Of a DNA stretch of 64,000 bases, positions 42,678 to 52,366 are shown piece by piece. Position numbers and translations under genes: made by a program. The notes under the pieces are model-generated. The model saw nothing but the letters and a program-made list of their open reading frames with translations, ran no database searches and was not told the DNA's origin. Position 1 is the stretch's first letter. The number at the start of each line of letters is the position of its first letter. Source of the DNA: a gamma proteobacterium HIMB55 (GTDB lineage: Bacteria; Pseudomonadota; Gammaproteobacteria; Pseudomonadales; Halieaceae); NCBI GenBank assembly GCA_000227505.4, contig AGIF02000001.1, positions 1,198,035 to 1,262,034 of the forward strand. Direction: 5' to 3'.

Positions 42678-43268
42678 ATGCCAATTCCGAAACCAAACCA
42701 TAGCGGACGTGCTGGAGGCGTAAGTCTTTCTGTAATGATGCTTAGAGGGTTCTGTGCGTTGTCGCTGAGCTTATCGCCGGTTACGACCGCAGCCGATGTT
42801 GCAGGTGCCTCAGCAATGGTACGCACAGGGGCCGAAAGCCTCGGTAACCTCGCTCAATACCCACCAGAGAAGCGGTTATTGACGATCTCCACCTCAGAGA
42901 CAGGGCAGCCAATCCTGACACCTCAATCACTGGAGGTGAATTCGGGACGCTACTACAGGCTGACGATCGATTGTCCTGATGTAAAAGGCGACCTCAGCGG
43001 ATGGCGGGTAGAAATGCCTCAGCTTCTCAACAATGCGCATTTGAGACTCGTCGCTGTGGGCGATATCGAAATTCACCTTCAGGGTCTAAGCTTCAATGCG
43101 ATTGAATGCGATGAGATTGGTTCAGCATCAGTAAGTTTCGTTCCCATTAAGCCTGGTAACTATCCGCTCTACGTGGGTAACGTGCCACTCTCAGTGGGGC
43201 GCCCTATGGGGGAGGCTGGGGTTCAAAAAGCAGGTAACTATGTGATCTCTGAGATCAAGGTTCGATAA
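42678..43268 (+). CDS. Exported protein with beta-rich (cupredoxin-like?) domain
   Basis: This 196-residue protein has a signal peptide near residues 20-40 (LRGFCALSLSLSPVTTAA). The mature part has strand-rich stretches LEVNSGRYYRLTIDCPD, LRLVAVGDIEIHLQGLSF and SFVPIKPGNYPLYVGN, like a cupredoxin sandwich, but I see no full copper ligand set. Function unknown. It is the last forward gene before the sarcosine oxidase operon. Confidence 0.65.
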   Translation: MPIPKPNHSGRAGGVSLSVMMLRGFCALSLSLSPVTTAADVAGASAMVRTGAESLGNLAQYPPEKRLLTISTSETGQPILTPQSLEVNSGRYYRLTIDCPDVKGDLSGWRVEMPQLLNNAHLRLVAVGDIEIHLQGLSFNAIECDEIGSASVSFVPIKPGNYPLYVGNVPLSVGRPMGEAGVQKAGNYVISEIKVR

Positions 43269-43433
43269 TCCGCCAATAGAATCGGAAAAAAGTTTTGGGC
43301 TGAGACATCGGTCGCCACGAGCTTGAGCACCGAGTCTCAGATAGATCACCAACCAGCTAGCGGCGCCCTTAGTTGTGCCCTCGAGGAACATGTGATTCGC
43401 CAGTGACAGCCTCAGCCGCAGGTACTCCGAGAA

Positions 43434-43547
43434 TCATGCTCTCTGATCCACCCGCACTTTGCATCGCCTCCGAACCTTGCTAGGCAGAGGCTTGAAAGAT
43501 TCAATTGGAAGAAGCCCCTCGGTTACGAAGCGCTCTTCGATAGTCAT
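43434..43547 (-). CDS. Possible 37-residue ORF coupled to soxG
   Basis: An ATG frame overlaps the soxG stop by four bases (ATGA) and encodes 37 residues beginning MTIEERFVTEGLLPIESF, ending in a basic tail (KVRRRCKVRV). The arrangement would permit translational coupling, but short size and lack of homology keep this doubtful. A second 22-codon frame starts at its stop in the same ATGA way. Confidence 0.25.
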   Translation of the reverse strand: MTIEERFVTEGLLPIESFKPLPSKVRRRCKVRVDQRA

Positions 43548-44191
43548 GACTCGATGGCTAGACCGTATTCTTGGCTAGCGTCTTGAATCCATAGCCAGAC
43601 GTAATCTGCAAAACTACGACGTACCACCAGCTCAAATTCAGACTCGCCAGTGCGCCGAATCACAGCCCCCGCCTTAGCGAATACAGTTGAAACAACTTTG
43701 CCTACTGGGAACTCTGAATCATGCAGATCAACCGGAGTCGACTTCTTGAGCATATCGACCACATGTTTGCCACGCAGCTTGTAGACCGTCATACCACCGC
43801 TTCCATTGACCAGTGAGTGATGACCGTTCATCTCAGCCCGGAAACGCGTTTCAAGGTCAAACACCCGATCGTTTGGAAGCGATATCAGCCACTCATCGGG
43901 AGCGATCCATCGGACAACCAAGTCACCCTGCTCAACACTGGTGAGAGGATTCAGTGGAAGCGTCACACCCAAAATTGACTGAGCAACAGCGATCAATGGC
44001 GAGTTCGGGTCGCAGCGTAGAGTAAGGTGGCCCAAAAGGCCTGCTTCGCTAAAAATGACACCTGCATCAGTACTAGATTGCCCGACGATATCGGTCAATC
44101 CCACATGGTGCAGCGGTGATTCACCAGGCACACCTGCATCAGAACCGGGCACCTGATTCATAATCGCAACAGCGCTATTCGTTTCAGACAT
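43544..44191 (-). CDS. soxG: Sarcosine oxidase gamma subunit
   Basis: The gamma subunit of heterotetrameric sarcosine oxidase completes the complex that oxidises sarcosine to glycine and folate-bound formaldehyde. This 215-residue protein has GLTDIVGQSSTDAGVI, the GGMTVYKLRGKHVVDMLKK segment and VRRSFADYVWLWIQDA, typical of the family. The ATG at 44191 has GGGAG upstream and overlaps the soxA stop by eight bases. It ends the canonical soxBDAG order. Confidence 0.9.
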   Translation of the reverse strand: MSETNSAVAIMNQVPGSDAGVPGESPLHHVGLTDIVGQSSTDAGVIFSEAGLLGHLTLRCDPNSPLIAVAQSILGVTLPLNPLTSVEQGDLVVRWIAPDEWLISLPNDRVFDLETRFRAEMNGHHSLVNGSGGMTVYKLRGKHVVDMLKKSTPVDLHDSEFPVGKVVSTVFAKAGAVIRRTGESEFELVVRRSFADYVWLWIQDASQEYGLAIES

Positions 44192-47100
44192 TTTGGCGCT
44201 CTCCCGTAGGGTCAAAGAAGACCGGGCTGCAAATTTCAGCTTCTATAACGCGGCCATCGGCCAGTGGGTAATAAACTTTTTCACCCATGCGATCCAGCCC
44301 CCCTTTCACAAGAGCCATGGCAATACTGTGACCGAGATTGGCACTCCAGTAGCTCGACGTAACGTGGCCCACCATCGGCATTGGAATCGGTGCCTTTGGA
44401 TCGAATACACCCTGAGCGCCTTCCGGTAGAACAACCTTAGGATCTGTCGTTTTAAGACCAACTAGCTGCTTACGGTTTTCGCGAACACAATCTTCACGAG
44501 CCATACCGCGCTTACCAATAAAGCTAAACGGCTTCTGCTGCGAGACTGCCCAACCCATCCCCAGGTCATAGGGATGCACAGAGCCGTCCGTATCCTGTCC
44601 TGCGATGATGAAGCCCTTCTCTGCACGAAGAATATGCATGGTTTCTGTACCGTACGGCGTCAGATTGTACTTCTCGCCTGCTTCGAACAATTTTTCCCAT
44701 ACATGCAGGCCAAAGTTGGCCTGTACGTTGATCTCGAACGACATTTCACCCGTGAATGAAATACGGAACACGCGTGCCGGAACACCTGCAACCGTCATTT
44801 CACGCCAATCCATGTAACCGAAGTTCTCTGCGGAAACATCATAATCAGTCAATTCCGCAATGAGCTTGCGGCTATTAGGACCTGAGATGGTCATGGTCGC
44901 CCAGTGATCCGTGACCGTATTGAAGTACACCTCCAACTCTGGCCACTCAGTCTGATGGTAAAGCTCAAGCCATTCGTAAACGCGAGCGGCACCGCCCGTG
45001 GTAGTTGTCATGATGAAGTGGTTATCACCTAAACAGGCCGTAACACCGTCATCGAAGACCATGCCATCCTCACCACACATCAATCCGTAACGACACCTAC
45101 CGACAGCAAGTTTAGCCCAGGCGTTGGTGTAAACACGGCCCAGGAATTCGCGCGCATCTTTACCTTGGATATCGATTTTGCCTAGTGTCGACGCATCCAA
45201 AATGCCGACTGACTCACGCGTTGCAAGACACTCACGATCAAGTGACTGCTGCATCGTCTCGCCGGCTTTAGGGAAGTACCACGGACGTTTCCACTGACCC
45301 ACATCTTCAAACTTAGCCCCGTTTGCAACGTGCCATGAGTGCATCGCAGTGAAACGCTCAGGATCAAACAACTCACCGCGATCACGACCCACAATGGCAC
45401 CAAACGAAACAGGTGTGTAGTTAGGTCGGAACATCGTTGTTCCTGTCTCCGGGATCGTTTTTCCAAGCGCTCTGGCCGTAATCGCCATACCATTAATGTT
45501 GCCCAACTTGCCTTGGTCTGTGCCAAAACCCATTGCTGTGTAGCGTTTGACGTGCTCGATTGACTCGAAACCTTCACGGCAAGACAGCTCGATACCGGCT
45601 GCTGTCACGTCGTTCTGATAATCGACGAACTGTTTAGGCGCTCGCGCCGTGCGCTTAATGTGCGGCACGTGGAATAGCGTCATCGCTGCATCCTGCGCAC
45701 ACGCTTCTGTGGCAGGAAGGACAACGTCAACGACAGATTTATCAAGTGCTTCAATGGCTGTCTTAGCAGCTTCAATACCCTGGGCAATCGCACCGGCGGT
45801 TGTGTATTCGCCATTTGCAGCACCTGCTGTGAGGCGCTTCTCGACCGTAGGGCCTGCGAGGAAACCAAGAATCTCTTCATTCCATACAGGGCGGCTACCA
45901 CAGTGTCCTGCAAGGTGAATCACCGGACTCCAACCACCACTACTGGCAACACTGTCAGCACCTAGTTTCGTGACAGAACCAGTGACCATGTCTCCATCAG
46001 CACTGATCGGCGCCACAGAAACACCCGTTACACGTTTAGAGCCTGCGACATCGATAACGGCGGAGCCCGTGATGACGTTAATACCAAGATCTGCTGCTTT
46101 TGAAACACACGCGCCCTTCGGGCTCTGACGCGTATCAACAATGGCAACAACTCTTCGACCCGCTTCATGCCAATCGAACGCTGCCTGATAGCCGCCGTCA
46201 TTGGTTGTCATCAGAACAAGTTCGTTACCGGGTACAACACCGTAACGATTGATATAGGTTGATACCGCGTTGGCCACCATGCAACCGGGGACATCGTTGT
46301 TACCAAACACCAATGGCCGTTCGTGCGCACCGGTGGCGAGTACAACCCACTTCGCCCGAACACGATGGAGGCGCTGACGAACCTTACCGCTTGGCGCTTT
46401 ATCAGCAATGTGGTCGGTACAACGCTCATGAATAGTAAGGAAATTGTGGTCGTGATAGCCGTTAACCGTTGACCGTGGCAGTAACATCACGTCGTTGTTT
46501 GCGGCTAATTCGTCAACACTGCTCTTAACCCACGAATCCGCGGGTTCACCATCGAGTGTCTCTTTGGTGCTCAACAGGCTCCCGCCAAACTCTGACTGCT
46601 CATCAGCGAGAATAACGCGAGCACCTGAGCGGGCCGCAGTAAGTGCTGCGGCAAGACCTGCCGGCCCTCCACCCACAACAAGTACATCGCAGTGCTGGTT
46701 AACTTTGTCGTATAGGTCTGGGTCAGTCTCACGCGATGTGCGACCAAGACCTGCGGCCTTACGAATAAACTTCTCGTACGTCTCCCACATGTTTCCCGGG
46801 AACATGAACGTCTTGTAGTAGAAGCCTGGAGGCATCATCTTGCCGCCGACTTTGCCCACATAGCTCATTAAGTCGGTATCAACACTGGGCCAACCGTTGA
46901 CCGCGCCTGAAACAAGACCGTCGAACAGTTCCTGCTGAGTCGCTCGAACGTTTGGCACCTGAGTTGCTTCTGTGGAGCCCAACTGCATTATTGCATTTGG
47001 CTCTTCAGCGCCTGCCGCCATGATGCCGCGCGGTCGGCTGTATTTAAAACTACGACCTACGACATCAATGCCATTTGCTAACAGGGCTGAAGCGAGCGTA

Positions 47101-47201
47101 TCACCGTCATAGCCCTGAAATGTTTTTCCGTTGTAAACAAACGACATCGATTGATCACGGTTGATGCGGCCACCCGATGGGAGGCGATTTTTCTGTGACA
47201 T
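44184..47201 (-). CDS. soxA: Sarcosine oxidase alpha subunit
   Basis: This 1005-residue subunit has a ferredoxin-like N-domain (SMSFVYNGKTFQGYDGDTL), a pyridine-nucleotide and FAD region with VLVVGGGPAGLAAALTAARS near residue 175, and a C-terminal GcvT folate domain (DASTLGKIDIQGKDA, then IAGQDTDGSVHPYDLG). It transfers the oxidised methyl to tetrahydrofolate. Length matches known SoxA. It lies between soxD and soxG. Confidence 0.96.
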   Translation of the reverse strand: MSQKNRLPSGGRINRDQSMSFVYNGKTFQGYDGDTLASALLANGIDVVGRSFKYSRPRGIMAAGAEEPNAIMQLGSTEATQVPNVRATQQELFDGLVSGAVNGWPSVDTDLMSYVGKVGGKMMPPGFYYKTFMFPGNMWETYEKFIRKAAGLGRTSRETDPDLYDKVNQHCDVLVVGGGPAGLAAALTAARSGARVILADEQSEFGGSLLSTKETLDGEPADSWVKSSVDELAANNDVMLLPRSTVNGYHDHNFLTIHERCTDHIADKAPSGKVRQRLHRVRAKWVVLATGAHERPLVFGNNDVPGCMVANAVSTYINRYGVVPGNELVLMTTNDGGYQAAFDWHEAGRRVVAIVDTRQSPKGACVSKAADLGINVITGSAVIDVAGSKRVTGVSVAPISADGDMVTGSVTKLGADSVASSGGWSPVIHLAGHCGSRPVWNEEILGFLAGPTVEKRLTAGAANGEYTTAGAIAQGIEAAKTAIEALDKSVVDVVLPATEACAQDAAMTLFHVPHIKRTARAPKQFVDYQNDVTAAGIELSCREGFESIEHVKRYTAMGFGTDQGKLGNINGMAITARALGKTIPETGTTMFRPNYTPVSFGAIVGRDRGELFDPERFTAMHSWHVANGAKFEDVGQWKRPWYFPKAGETMQQSLDRECLATRESVGILDASTLGKIDIQGKDAREFLGRVYTNAWAKLAVGRCRYGLMCGEDGMVFDDGVTACLGDNHFIMTTTTGGAARVYEWLELYHQTEWPELEVYFNTVTDHWATMTISGPNSRKLIAELTDYDVSAENFGYMDWREMTVAGVPARVFRISFTGEMSFEINVQANFGLHVWEKLFEAGEKYNLTPYGTETMHILRAEKGFIIAGQDTDGSVHPYDLGMGWAVSQQKPFSFIGKRGMAREDCVRENRKQLVGLKTTDPKVVLPEGAQGVFDPKAPIPMPMVGHVTSSYWSANLGHSIAMALVKGGLDRMGEKVYYPLADGRVIEAEICSPVFFDPTGERQNV

Positions 47202-47215
47202 GATTCGCTTCTCCC

Positions 47216-47512
47216 CTAGACCTTACCTGCCGAAGTAACCACCGATGGCTGCTCGCCAACCTTATAAACTTCTTTGATCTCGTAGGTAACGGTATCGCGC
47301 GTTACGTTGAAGAACTTGCGACAACCTGCGTTATGAACCCAGAGTTCATGGTGCAAACCACGAGGGTTTTTTCGAAAGTACAGGTAATTACCCCATTCCT
47401 CATCGGAAAGTGCTTCAGGATCCAGGGGGCGTGCTATGTGAGCCTGGCCTTTTACGTGAAACTCTTCCTCTTCACGGTGCTCACAGCAGTGTGGACAATA
47501 AATATGAAACAT
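47216..47512 (-). CDS. soxD: Sarcosine oxidase delta subunit
   Basis: This 98-residue protein begins MFHIYCPHCCEHREEEEF and has Zn-binding Cys/His in CPHCC and HNAGCRKFFN. It is the small structural subunit of sarcosine oxidase; unrelated to the SoxD cytochrome of sulfur oxidation. It follows soxB by 12 bp. An AAGGGG ribosome site precedes the ATG. Confidence 0.95.
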   Translation of the reverse strand: MFHIYCPHCCEHREEEEFHVKGQAHIARPLDPEALSDEEWGNYLYFRKNPRGLHHELWVHNAGCRKFFNVTRDTVTYEIKEVYKVGEQPSVVTSAGKV

Positions 47513-47524
47513 TGCATCTACCCC

Positions 47525-48778
47525 TTAGTGAGCTACACCAGCTGCGCCATGCTCGTCGACAAGGGCGCCTGTGTGGAATCGGAACATCGAGAAAGGTTTG
47601 GCCAATGGGTGCATCTCACCCTTGGCGAGCGAGGCCGCAAACACATGTCCAGAACCCGGCGTTGCCTTAAAGCCACCGGTTCCCCAACCGCAGTTGAAGT
47701 AAAGGTTCTGAATAGGCGTCTCACTGAGAATCGGGCAAGCATCAGGACAGGTATCGACAATGCCACCCCACTGACGGTTCATGCGCACGCGACTAAAGAT
47801 TGGGAATAGCTCGAGAATGGCTTGAACTGTGTGTTCAATCGTTGGGAACGAGCCACGCTGACCGTAACCGTTGTACCCATCGATACCCGCCCCGATAACT
47901 AGGTCTCCTTTATCGGACTGGCTTATATAGCCGTGCACGTGGTTAGACATGACAACCGTATCGAGGATCGGCTTGATGGGCTCAGAAACAAGTGCTTGTA
48001 ACGGGTGCGATTCAAGCGGCAATTCAAAACCACCCATGGCTGCGATAACACTGGAGTTGCCGGCAGTCACAGAACCCACACGCTCAGCACGAATGTCACC
48101 GTAGCGGTTCGTCTTAACGCCAACACAAGTACCATCTTCGATAATGAGGTCAGTCACTTCTGTCTGCTGAAAAATGTCCACGCCATGCGCATCCGCTCCA
48201 CGTGCATAGCCCCAAGCAACCGCATCGTGACGCGCAACACCCGCACGCGGCTGCCAAGACGCGCCCAATACGGGGTAACGGGTATTTGCAGAGCAGTCCA
48301 TATGCGGAACAATCTCTTGAACCTGCTTCGTATCGAGTGCCTCACTATCGATACCATTCAGACGGTTGGCGTTAACACGCCTATGGATATCACGCATGTC
48401 CTGAAGCGTATGACCGAGGTTCAACACGCCACGCTGCGAGAACATCACATTGTAGTTAAGGTCTTGTGACAGACCTTCCCACAGCCTCATAGCGTGCTCG
48501 TAAAGATGGGCCGCCTCATCCCATAGATAGTTCGACCGCACGATCGTGGTATTACGGCCCGTGTTACCACCGCCTAAGTAGCCTTTTTCGACTACCGCAA
48601 CGTTAGTCACACCAAATTCTTTTGCGAGGTAGTACGCAGTTGCCAAACCGTGACCACCACCACCGATGACGATGACGTCATATTTCTTCTTAGGTGTTGG
48701 ATTGCGCCATGCGCGCTGCCAGTTCTCATGATGGCTAAGACTGTGTTTGATCAGCCCAAAACCAGAATAGTGCTGCAT
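47525..48778 (-). CDS. soxB: Sarcosine oxidase beta subunit
   Basis: This 417-residue FAD/FMN subunit oxidises the N-methyl group of sarcosine. It shows [20 protein letters not shown], the [16 protein letters not shown] loop and [14 protein letters not shown], where the His carries FMN in related enzymes. [19 protein letters not shown] is the C-terminal active-site loop. GGGAGCTGGTCGC precedes the ATG. It starts the soxBDAG operon. Confidence 0.95.
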   Translation of the reverse strand: MQHYSGFGLIKHSLSHHENWQRAWRNPTPKKKYDVIVIGGGGHGLATAYYLAKEFGVTNVAVVEKGYLGGGNTGRNTTIVRSNYLWDEAAHLYEHAMRLWEGLSQDLNYNVMFSQRGVLNLGHTLQDMRDIHRRVNANRLNGIDSEALDTKQVQEIVPHMDCSANTRYPVLGASWQPRAGVARHDAVAWGYARGADAHGVDIFQQTEVTDLIIEDGTCVGVKTNRYGDIRAERVGSVTAGNSSVIAAMGGFELPLESHPLQALVSEPIKPILDTVVMSNHVHGYISQSDKGDLVIGAGIDGYNGYGQRGSFPTIEHTVQAILELFPIFSRVRMNRQWGGIVDTCPDACPILSETPIQNLYFNCGWGTGGFKATPGSGHVFAASLAKGEMHPLAKPFSMFRFHTGALVDEHGAAGVAH

Positions 48779-49140
48779 GCGACCAGCTCCCTTTAAATGT
48801 TGCGCAGTCTAAAGCCGCCCAAAAATGAATGTGTTATCTGTGTGCTGGGTAGTCCAAACAGACCGCTTTGAATTTCCGCCAACGTTATAAATTTTTGTTT
48901 TAGCGCCTCACCCCGTGCTGCCTCTCATCTTCTAAATGATGGGCAATTTCGCGCGCGATTGTGACACATAGGCCCTCGTAAAAACCACGCTTTATACTGA
49001 TTCCAGAGCCTAAATTTAGGTAGAAATTAACAAGTTTGGATTGAGGATATTCAGGGGGAATACGTAGCTATCTACAACGCTATTGCCACAAGCAAAAATC
49101 ACCCGAAATCGGTACGAACTTCAACGCGATGCGAAGCAAC
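48779..49140. other. 362-bp intergenic region upstream of sarcosine oxidase
   Basis: This region holds the presumed promoter of soxBDAG. I see no frame or RNA of note. AT-rich tracts near 48830-48910 could hold regulator sites. Confidence 0.5.
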
Positions 49141-50100
49141 TCATCCCCATAAATCGGTCGATAAGTATTTCAATCCCGAGTCACAAATAATCACCGCAAT
49201 GGTACTTCCGCTCATAGGCGCCTCGAGTAATTTCATCGCAGCTGCAACATTCGCACCCGCTGAAAACCCGCCAAAAATCCCCTCAAGACGTGCTAAATCC
49301 CGGGTCACGTCAGCCGCGTGTTCCCCTGAGACTTGCAGGTAACCGTCAATGACTGATGTATCCAGAAAGGCAAGATCAGACTTGGAGTAACCACCACCTT
49401 GGATTGGATGATTGGGGTTTTGAGCTGCCTCCCCCGCCAGCACTGCAGCGCCCTCAGGCTCGACGATAAAGCACTGAATGGCTGGGTTACGCTCTTTTAA
49501 TGCGCGCGAGACGCCAATGAATGTCCCGCCAGAGCCAAGAAAATCGACAAAACCATCTAGCTTGCCCTCAGTACCGTCCCAAATTTCGGGACCCGTGGTC
49601 GAATAATGCGCCTGCCAATTCCCAGCTCGCTGGAATTGGTCTGCTCTAAACGCAGTTCGCTCCAAGGTTATCTGCTCAGCCACCTTCTCGACTAATGCTA
49701 AGTCTGCGCCTGATACCTGACCGGGTTCAGAGTCAGGCATTTGATCAACCAATATCACTTCAGCACCAAGTGCCCGCATCATTCGCACACGTTCCTCCGA
49801 GTTACCAAGAGACATGACAGCAACAAAGGGATACCCCTTGATGCCGCACACAATCGCAAGACCGGTGCCCATATTGCCTGAGGTCAACTCGACGACGGTT
49901 TGGCCGGGCTTCAATTCTCCGCTCGCCTCGGCAGCCTCAATCACCCCAAGAGCGGCGCGATCCTTTTTTGAAAACCCCGGATTCAGATAGTCGAGTTTGG
50001 CCACAAGGCGACCCTCGACCCCGTAGGCACGGGTGAGCCGATCGAGACTAACAAGTGGTGTGCCGCCAATAACATCAATGACGGAGGACGCTAACCGCAT
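49141..50100 (-). CDS. PLP-dependent cysteine synthase family protein
   Basis: This 319-residue fold-type II PLP enzyme of the cysteine synthase / CBS family has DYLNPGFSKKDRAALG (PLP Lys), ELTSGNMGTGLAIVCGIKG (phosphate-binding), DFLGSGGTFIGVSRALKE and GIFGGFSAGANVAAA. Members add sulfide, thiols or other nucleophiles to O-activated serine. The LTSGNMG and GSGGT motifs are variants, so it may use a nonstandard donor. AGGAAACACCT precedes the ATG. It is alone on this strand, divergent from the TonB receptor. Confidence 0.88.
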   Translation of the reverse strand: MRLASSVIDVIGGTPLVSLDRLTRAYGVEGRLVAKLDYLNPGFSKKDRAALGVIEAAEASGELKPGQTVVELTSGNMGTGLAIVCGIKGYPFVAVMSLGNSEERVRMMRALGAEVILVDQMPDSEPGQVSGADLALVEKVAEQITLERTAFRADQFQRAGNWQAHYSTTGPEIWDGTEGKLDGFVDFLGSGGTFIGVSRALKERNPAIQCFIVEPEGAAVLAGEAAQNPNHPIQGGGYSKSDLAFLDTSVIDGYLQVSGEHAADVTRDLARLEGIFGGFSAGANVAAAMKLLEAPMSGSTIAVIICDSGLKYLSTDLWG

Positions 50101-50369
50101 AGGTGTTTCCTGCTGGGATGATTTTACTTTTTGGCATTCAATCAGACTGTCCTAGCAAAGCCCAGCAGGAGATGAAGAAAGCCCAGCGAGGGATGGAAAA
50201 ACAATCCCGAGTTTTGGGTCCTTGAAATTGCTACTATTCATAACATCGCAACGATGGCGCCCGACTGTAACCTTCGCCAATGAACACCAAGCTGCATCAC
50301 ACAGGATTAAAACGGCTAGAAGTAATAGCCGGTACCTGCCTGCGCCTCAATGATTACAAAGTTTTCTCA

Positions 50370-52295
50370 ATGAGAGCCTGTATTGCTTGGCGTCCATTGA
50401 CCCCGCGTACACTTGCTGATGTTGTTGCCCGAAGTGGCTTAACAATCTTGCTATTGAGCATGTCACTCGCAGCCGCGGATTCGGCTCAGCTTGAGGAAGT
50501 GCTCGTCAGCGGAGTGGCAGATCCGCGTATGGGCACACTTCTCACAAGTACCGAAATACGTACCACCTCGTTAGAAGAGCAAGTCACCCTCCCTCTCTCC
50601 GCCGGTTCGCTGGCAGATGCACTCCCTGGAGTTTCATTGAATGGACAAGGGGGTTTATTCCAAAGCTATAGCATGCGCGGTTTTAGCCGATGGAGAATCC
50701 GAACGGAAATCTCGGGTGTACCCATCCTAACGGATCGACGCGCCGGCAATTCGCTATCGTTTTTGCCCCCAGAGCTTATGGACACTATTCAGGTGAATAT
50801 GGGTCCAGCCTCTAGTCTCTATGGCTCAGGTGCTATGGGTGGCGTCATGAACGTCTCACTGCTCGATCCCACTGAAACGTCCGTAAGCGTAAGTGGCTCA
50901 TCCATGGGGAATGCTCATGAGGTCTCGCTAAAAACACCCGTCAATGAATCCATCTCTGTGGTAGGCAGCATTCGCGAAGCCTCTAATGGCAAATCGGGTG
51001 GCGGCATGCCATTGAATACACGTTTCGAGCAATCAGCCTTGTACCTTCGCAACAAGTTCTTCTTCAATGACACAGAAGTTTCGACGGAAGTGCTCGTTAG
51101 CAATGGCGACGATATTGGAAAGAGTTCAGCACTGTTCCCAAATCTGCGAGCAACTCACTACCCTCACGATAATCACAGGCTTATCAACTTCCGAGCTACC
51201 ACTCCTAATAAGTGGTTTCTTCAGACCTATGCCCACCAACAGGATTGGGCTTCGGTGACACTTCGCGACAGTGGTATCAAAAACACGAGCGATTATTCAA
51301 GCATGACGATAGGCGGATTACTCTCCCGCATCTCACAGTCTGACCAGTCCACTCAACGTTACGGGCTTGATGTTACGCGCCGGTACGGTGTTGATATCAG
51401 GGAAAGTACAGCGGAGTCCGAAGCTGAGCTCGCGTCCCAAAATGTCGTTAATGATGGGACAGAGTGGACCGCTGGACTGTTCTGGGAGCGCACTTGGTAT
51501 CTAAATGGCCTCTCTTTACAGGGCGGTTTGCGCGCTGACAGAGCCGGGGCACAAGCCGCCTCTAGCACCACGAATCAGTCAGACATTAACTTGCAACTGA
51601 AAGCTAACTGGCAACCGAACTCAGCATGGGGTCTGACCCTAGAACTTGGTTCGGCCTATCGTCTTCCTACCTTAAGCGAGCTGTATTTTGAGGGTGAGAC
51701 TCCGCGTGGACGCTTAGTGGGGAACGATGCCTTAAAGAGTGAGGAAACGGTGGGTGCTCAACTCACGCTTCTATACGACGTTGGTGACACGGTATTTGAG
51801 ATAGCGGCCTCGGCCAACCGAGTGGATCAATATATAGAAAGAATCTTGCTCTCTGACGGTCTTGAGTCCTACAGAAACCTAGAATCCGGTGATCTTTGGG
51901 GCATCGATGGCCAAATTCAGCGACGAGACAACAACATAGAACACACACTGTCGTGGCAATGGCAGCAGGGTGAGTCATCTACGGGCGAGACGATCGCTGA
52001 CTTACCCCCACCGAGTGTTCGCTATGTCACGGTATGGCGGCGTTCACACTACGCACTCGGAATGGACCTACGATACCGATTTTCTCGCAACAGAGCCGGT
52101 CCAGGCGAAATAGCGCTAGCCAGTGCTGCGATTCTCGGGGTGTCAGCTGAATGGATGATTAATCCCGAATGGACTGTGAAAACATCCATTACTAATGGTT
52201 TGAACAAAAATTATCGAACAAGCGCCACCCAACAAGCACCTTTTGATATGGGGCGCGCAATCAATGTGAAAATTGACTGGCGCCCGTACCCGTAA
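50370..52295 (+). CDS. TonB-dependent outer-membrane receptor
   Basis: This outer-membrane barrel has a signal peptide (GLTILLLSMSLAAADSA), a TonB-box-like stretch (LEEVLVSG), a plug domain with LPLSAGSLADALPGVSLNG and MGPASSLYGSGAMGGVMN, and a C-terminal barrel ending in a TonB-receptor strand (DMGRAINVKIDWRPYP). The ATG at 50370 places the signal normally; the frame is open to an ATG at 50280. Size of 641 residues is typical. Substrate (metal chelate, vitamin or organosulfur compound) is unknown. Confidence 0.9.
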   Translation: MRACIAWRPLTPRTLADVVARSGLTILLLSMSLAAADSAQLEEVLVSGVADPRMGTLLTSTEIRTTSLEEQVTLPLSAGSLADALPGVSLNGQGGLFQSYSMRGFSRWRIRTEISGVPILTDRRAGNSLSFLPPELMDTIQVNMGPASSLYGSGAMGGVMNVSLLDPTETSVSVSGSSMGNAHEVSLKTPVNESISVVGSIREASNGKSGGGMPLNTRFEQSALYLRNKFFFNDTEVSTEVLVSNGDDIGKSSALFPNLRATHYPHDNHRLINFRATTPNKWFLQTYAHQQDWASVTLRDSGIKNTSDYSSMTIGGLLSRISQSDQSTQRYGLDVTRRYGVDIRESTAESEAELASQNVVNDGTEWTAGLFWERTWYLNGLSLQGGLRADRAGAQAASSTTNQSDINLQLKANWQPNSAWGLTLELGSAYRLPTLSELYFEGETPRGRLVGNDALKSEETVGAQLTLLYDVGDTVFEIAASANRVDQYIERILLSDGLESYRNLESGDLWGIDGQIQRRDNNIEHTLSWQWQQGESSTGETIADLPPPSVRYVTVWRRSHYALGMDLRYRFSRNRAGPGEIALASAAILGVSAEWMINPEWTVKTSITNGLNKNYRTSATQQAPFDMGRAINVKIDWRPYP

Positions 52296-52366
52296 TTAGA
52301 ACTTTTCCCTTCCTTATTGGGCGACACGAGCAGTCCACCCTGGGCTCTAGAAGCTACCAACAGCCC

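Noticed and set aside
42375-42701. Reverse-strand frame rich in Arg/Ser over the micro-protein
   Set aside because: It is the mirror of the repetitive forward frame and has no ribosome site or homology.
44193-48469. Forward frames across the sarcosine oxidase genes
   Set aside because: Antisense shadows of high-confidence genes; no ribosome sites.
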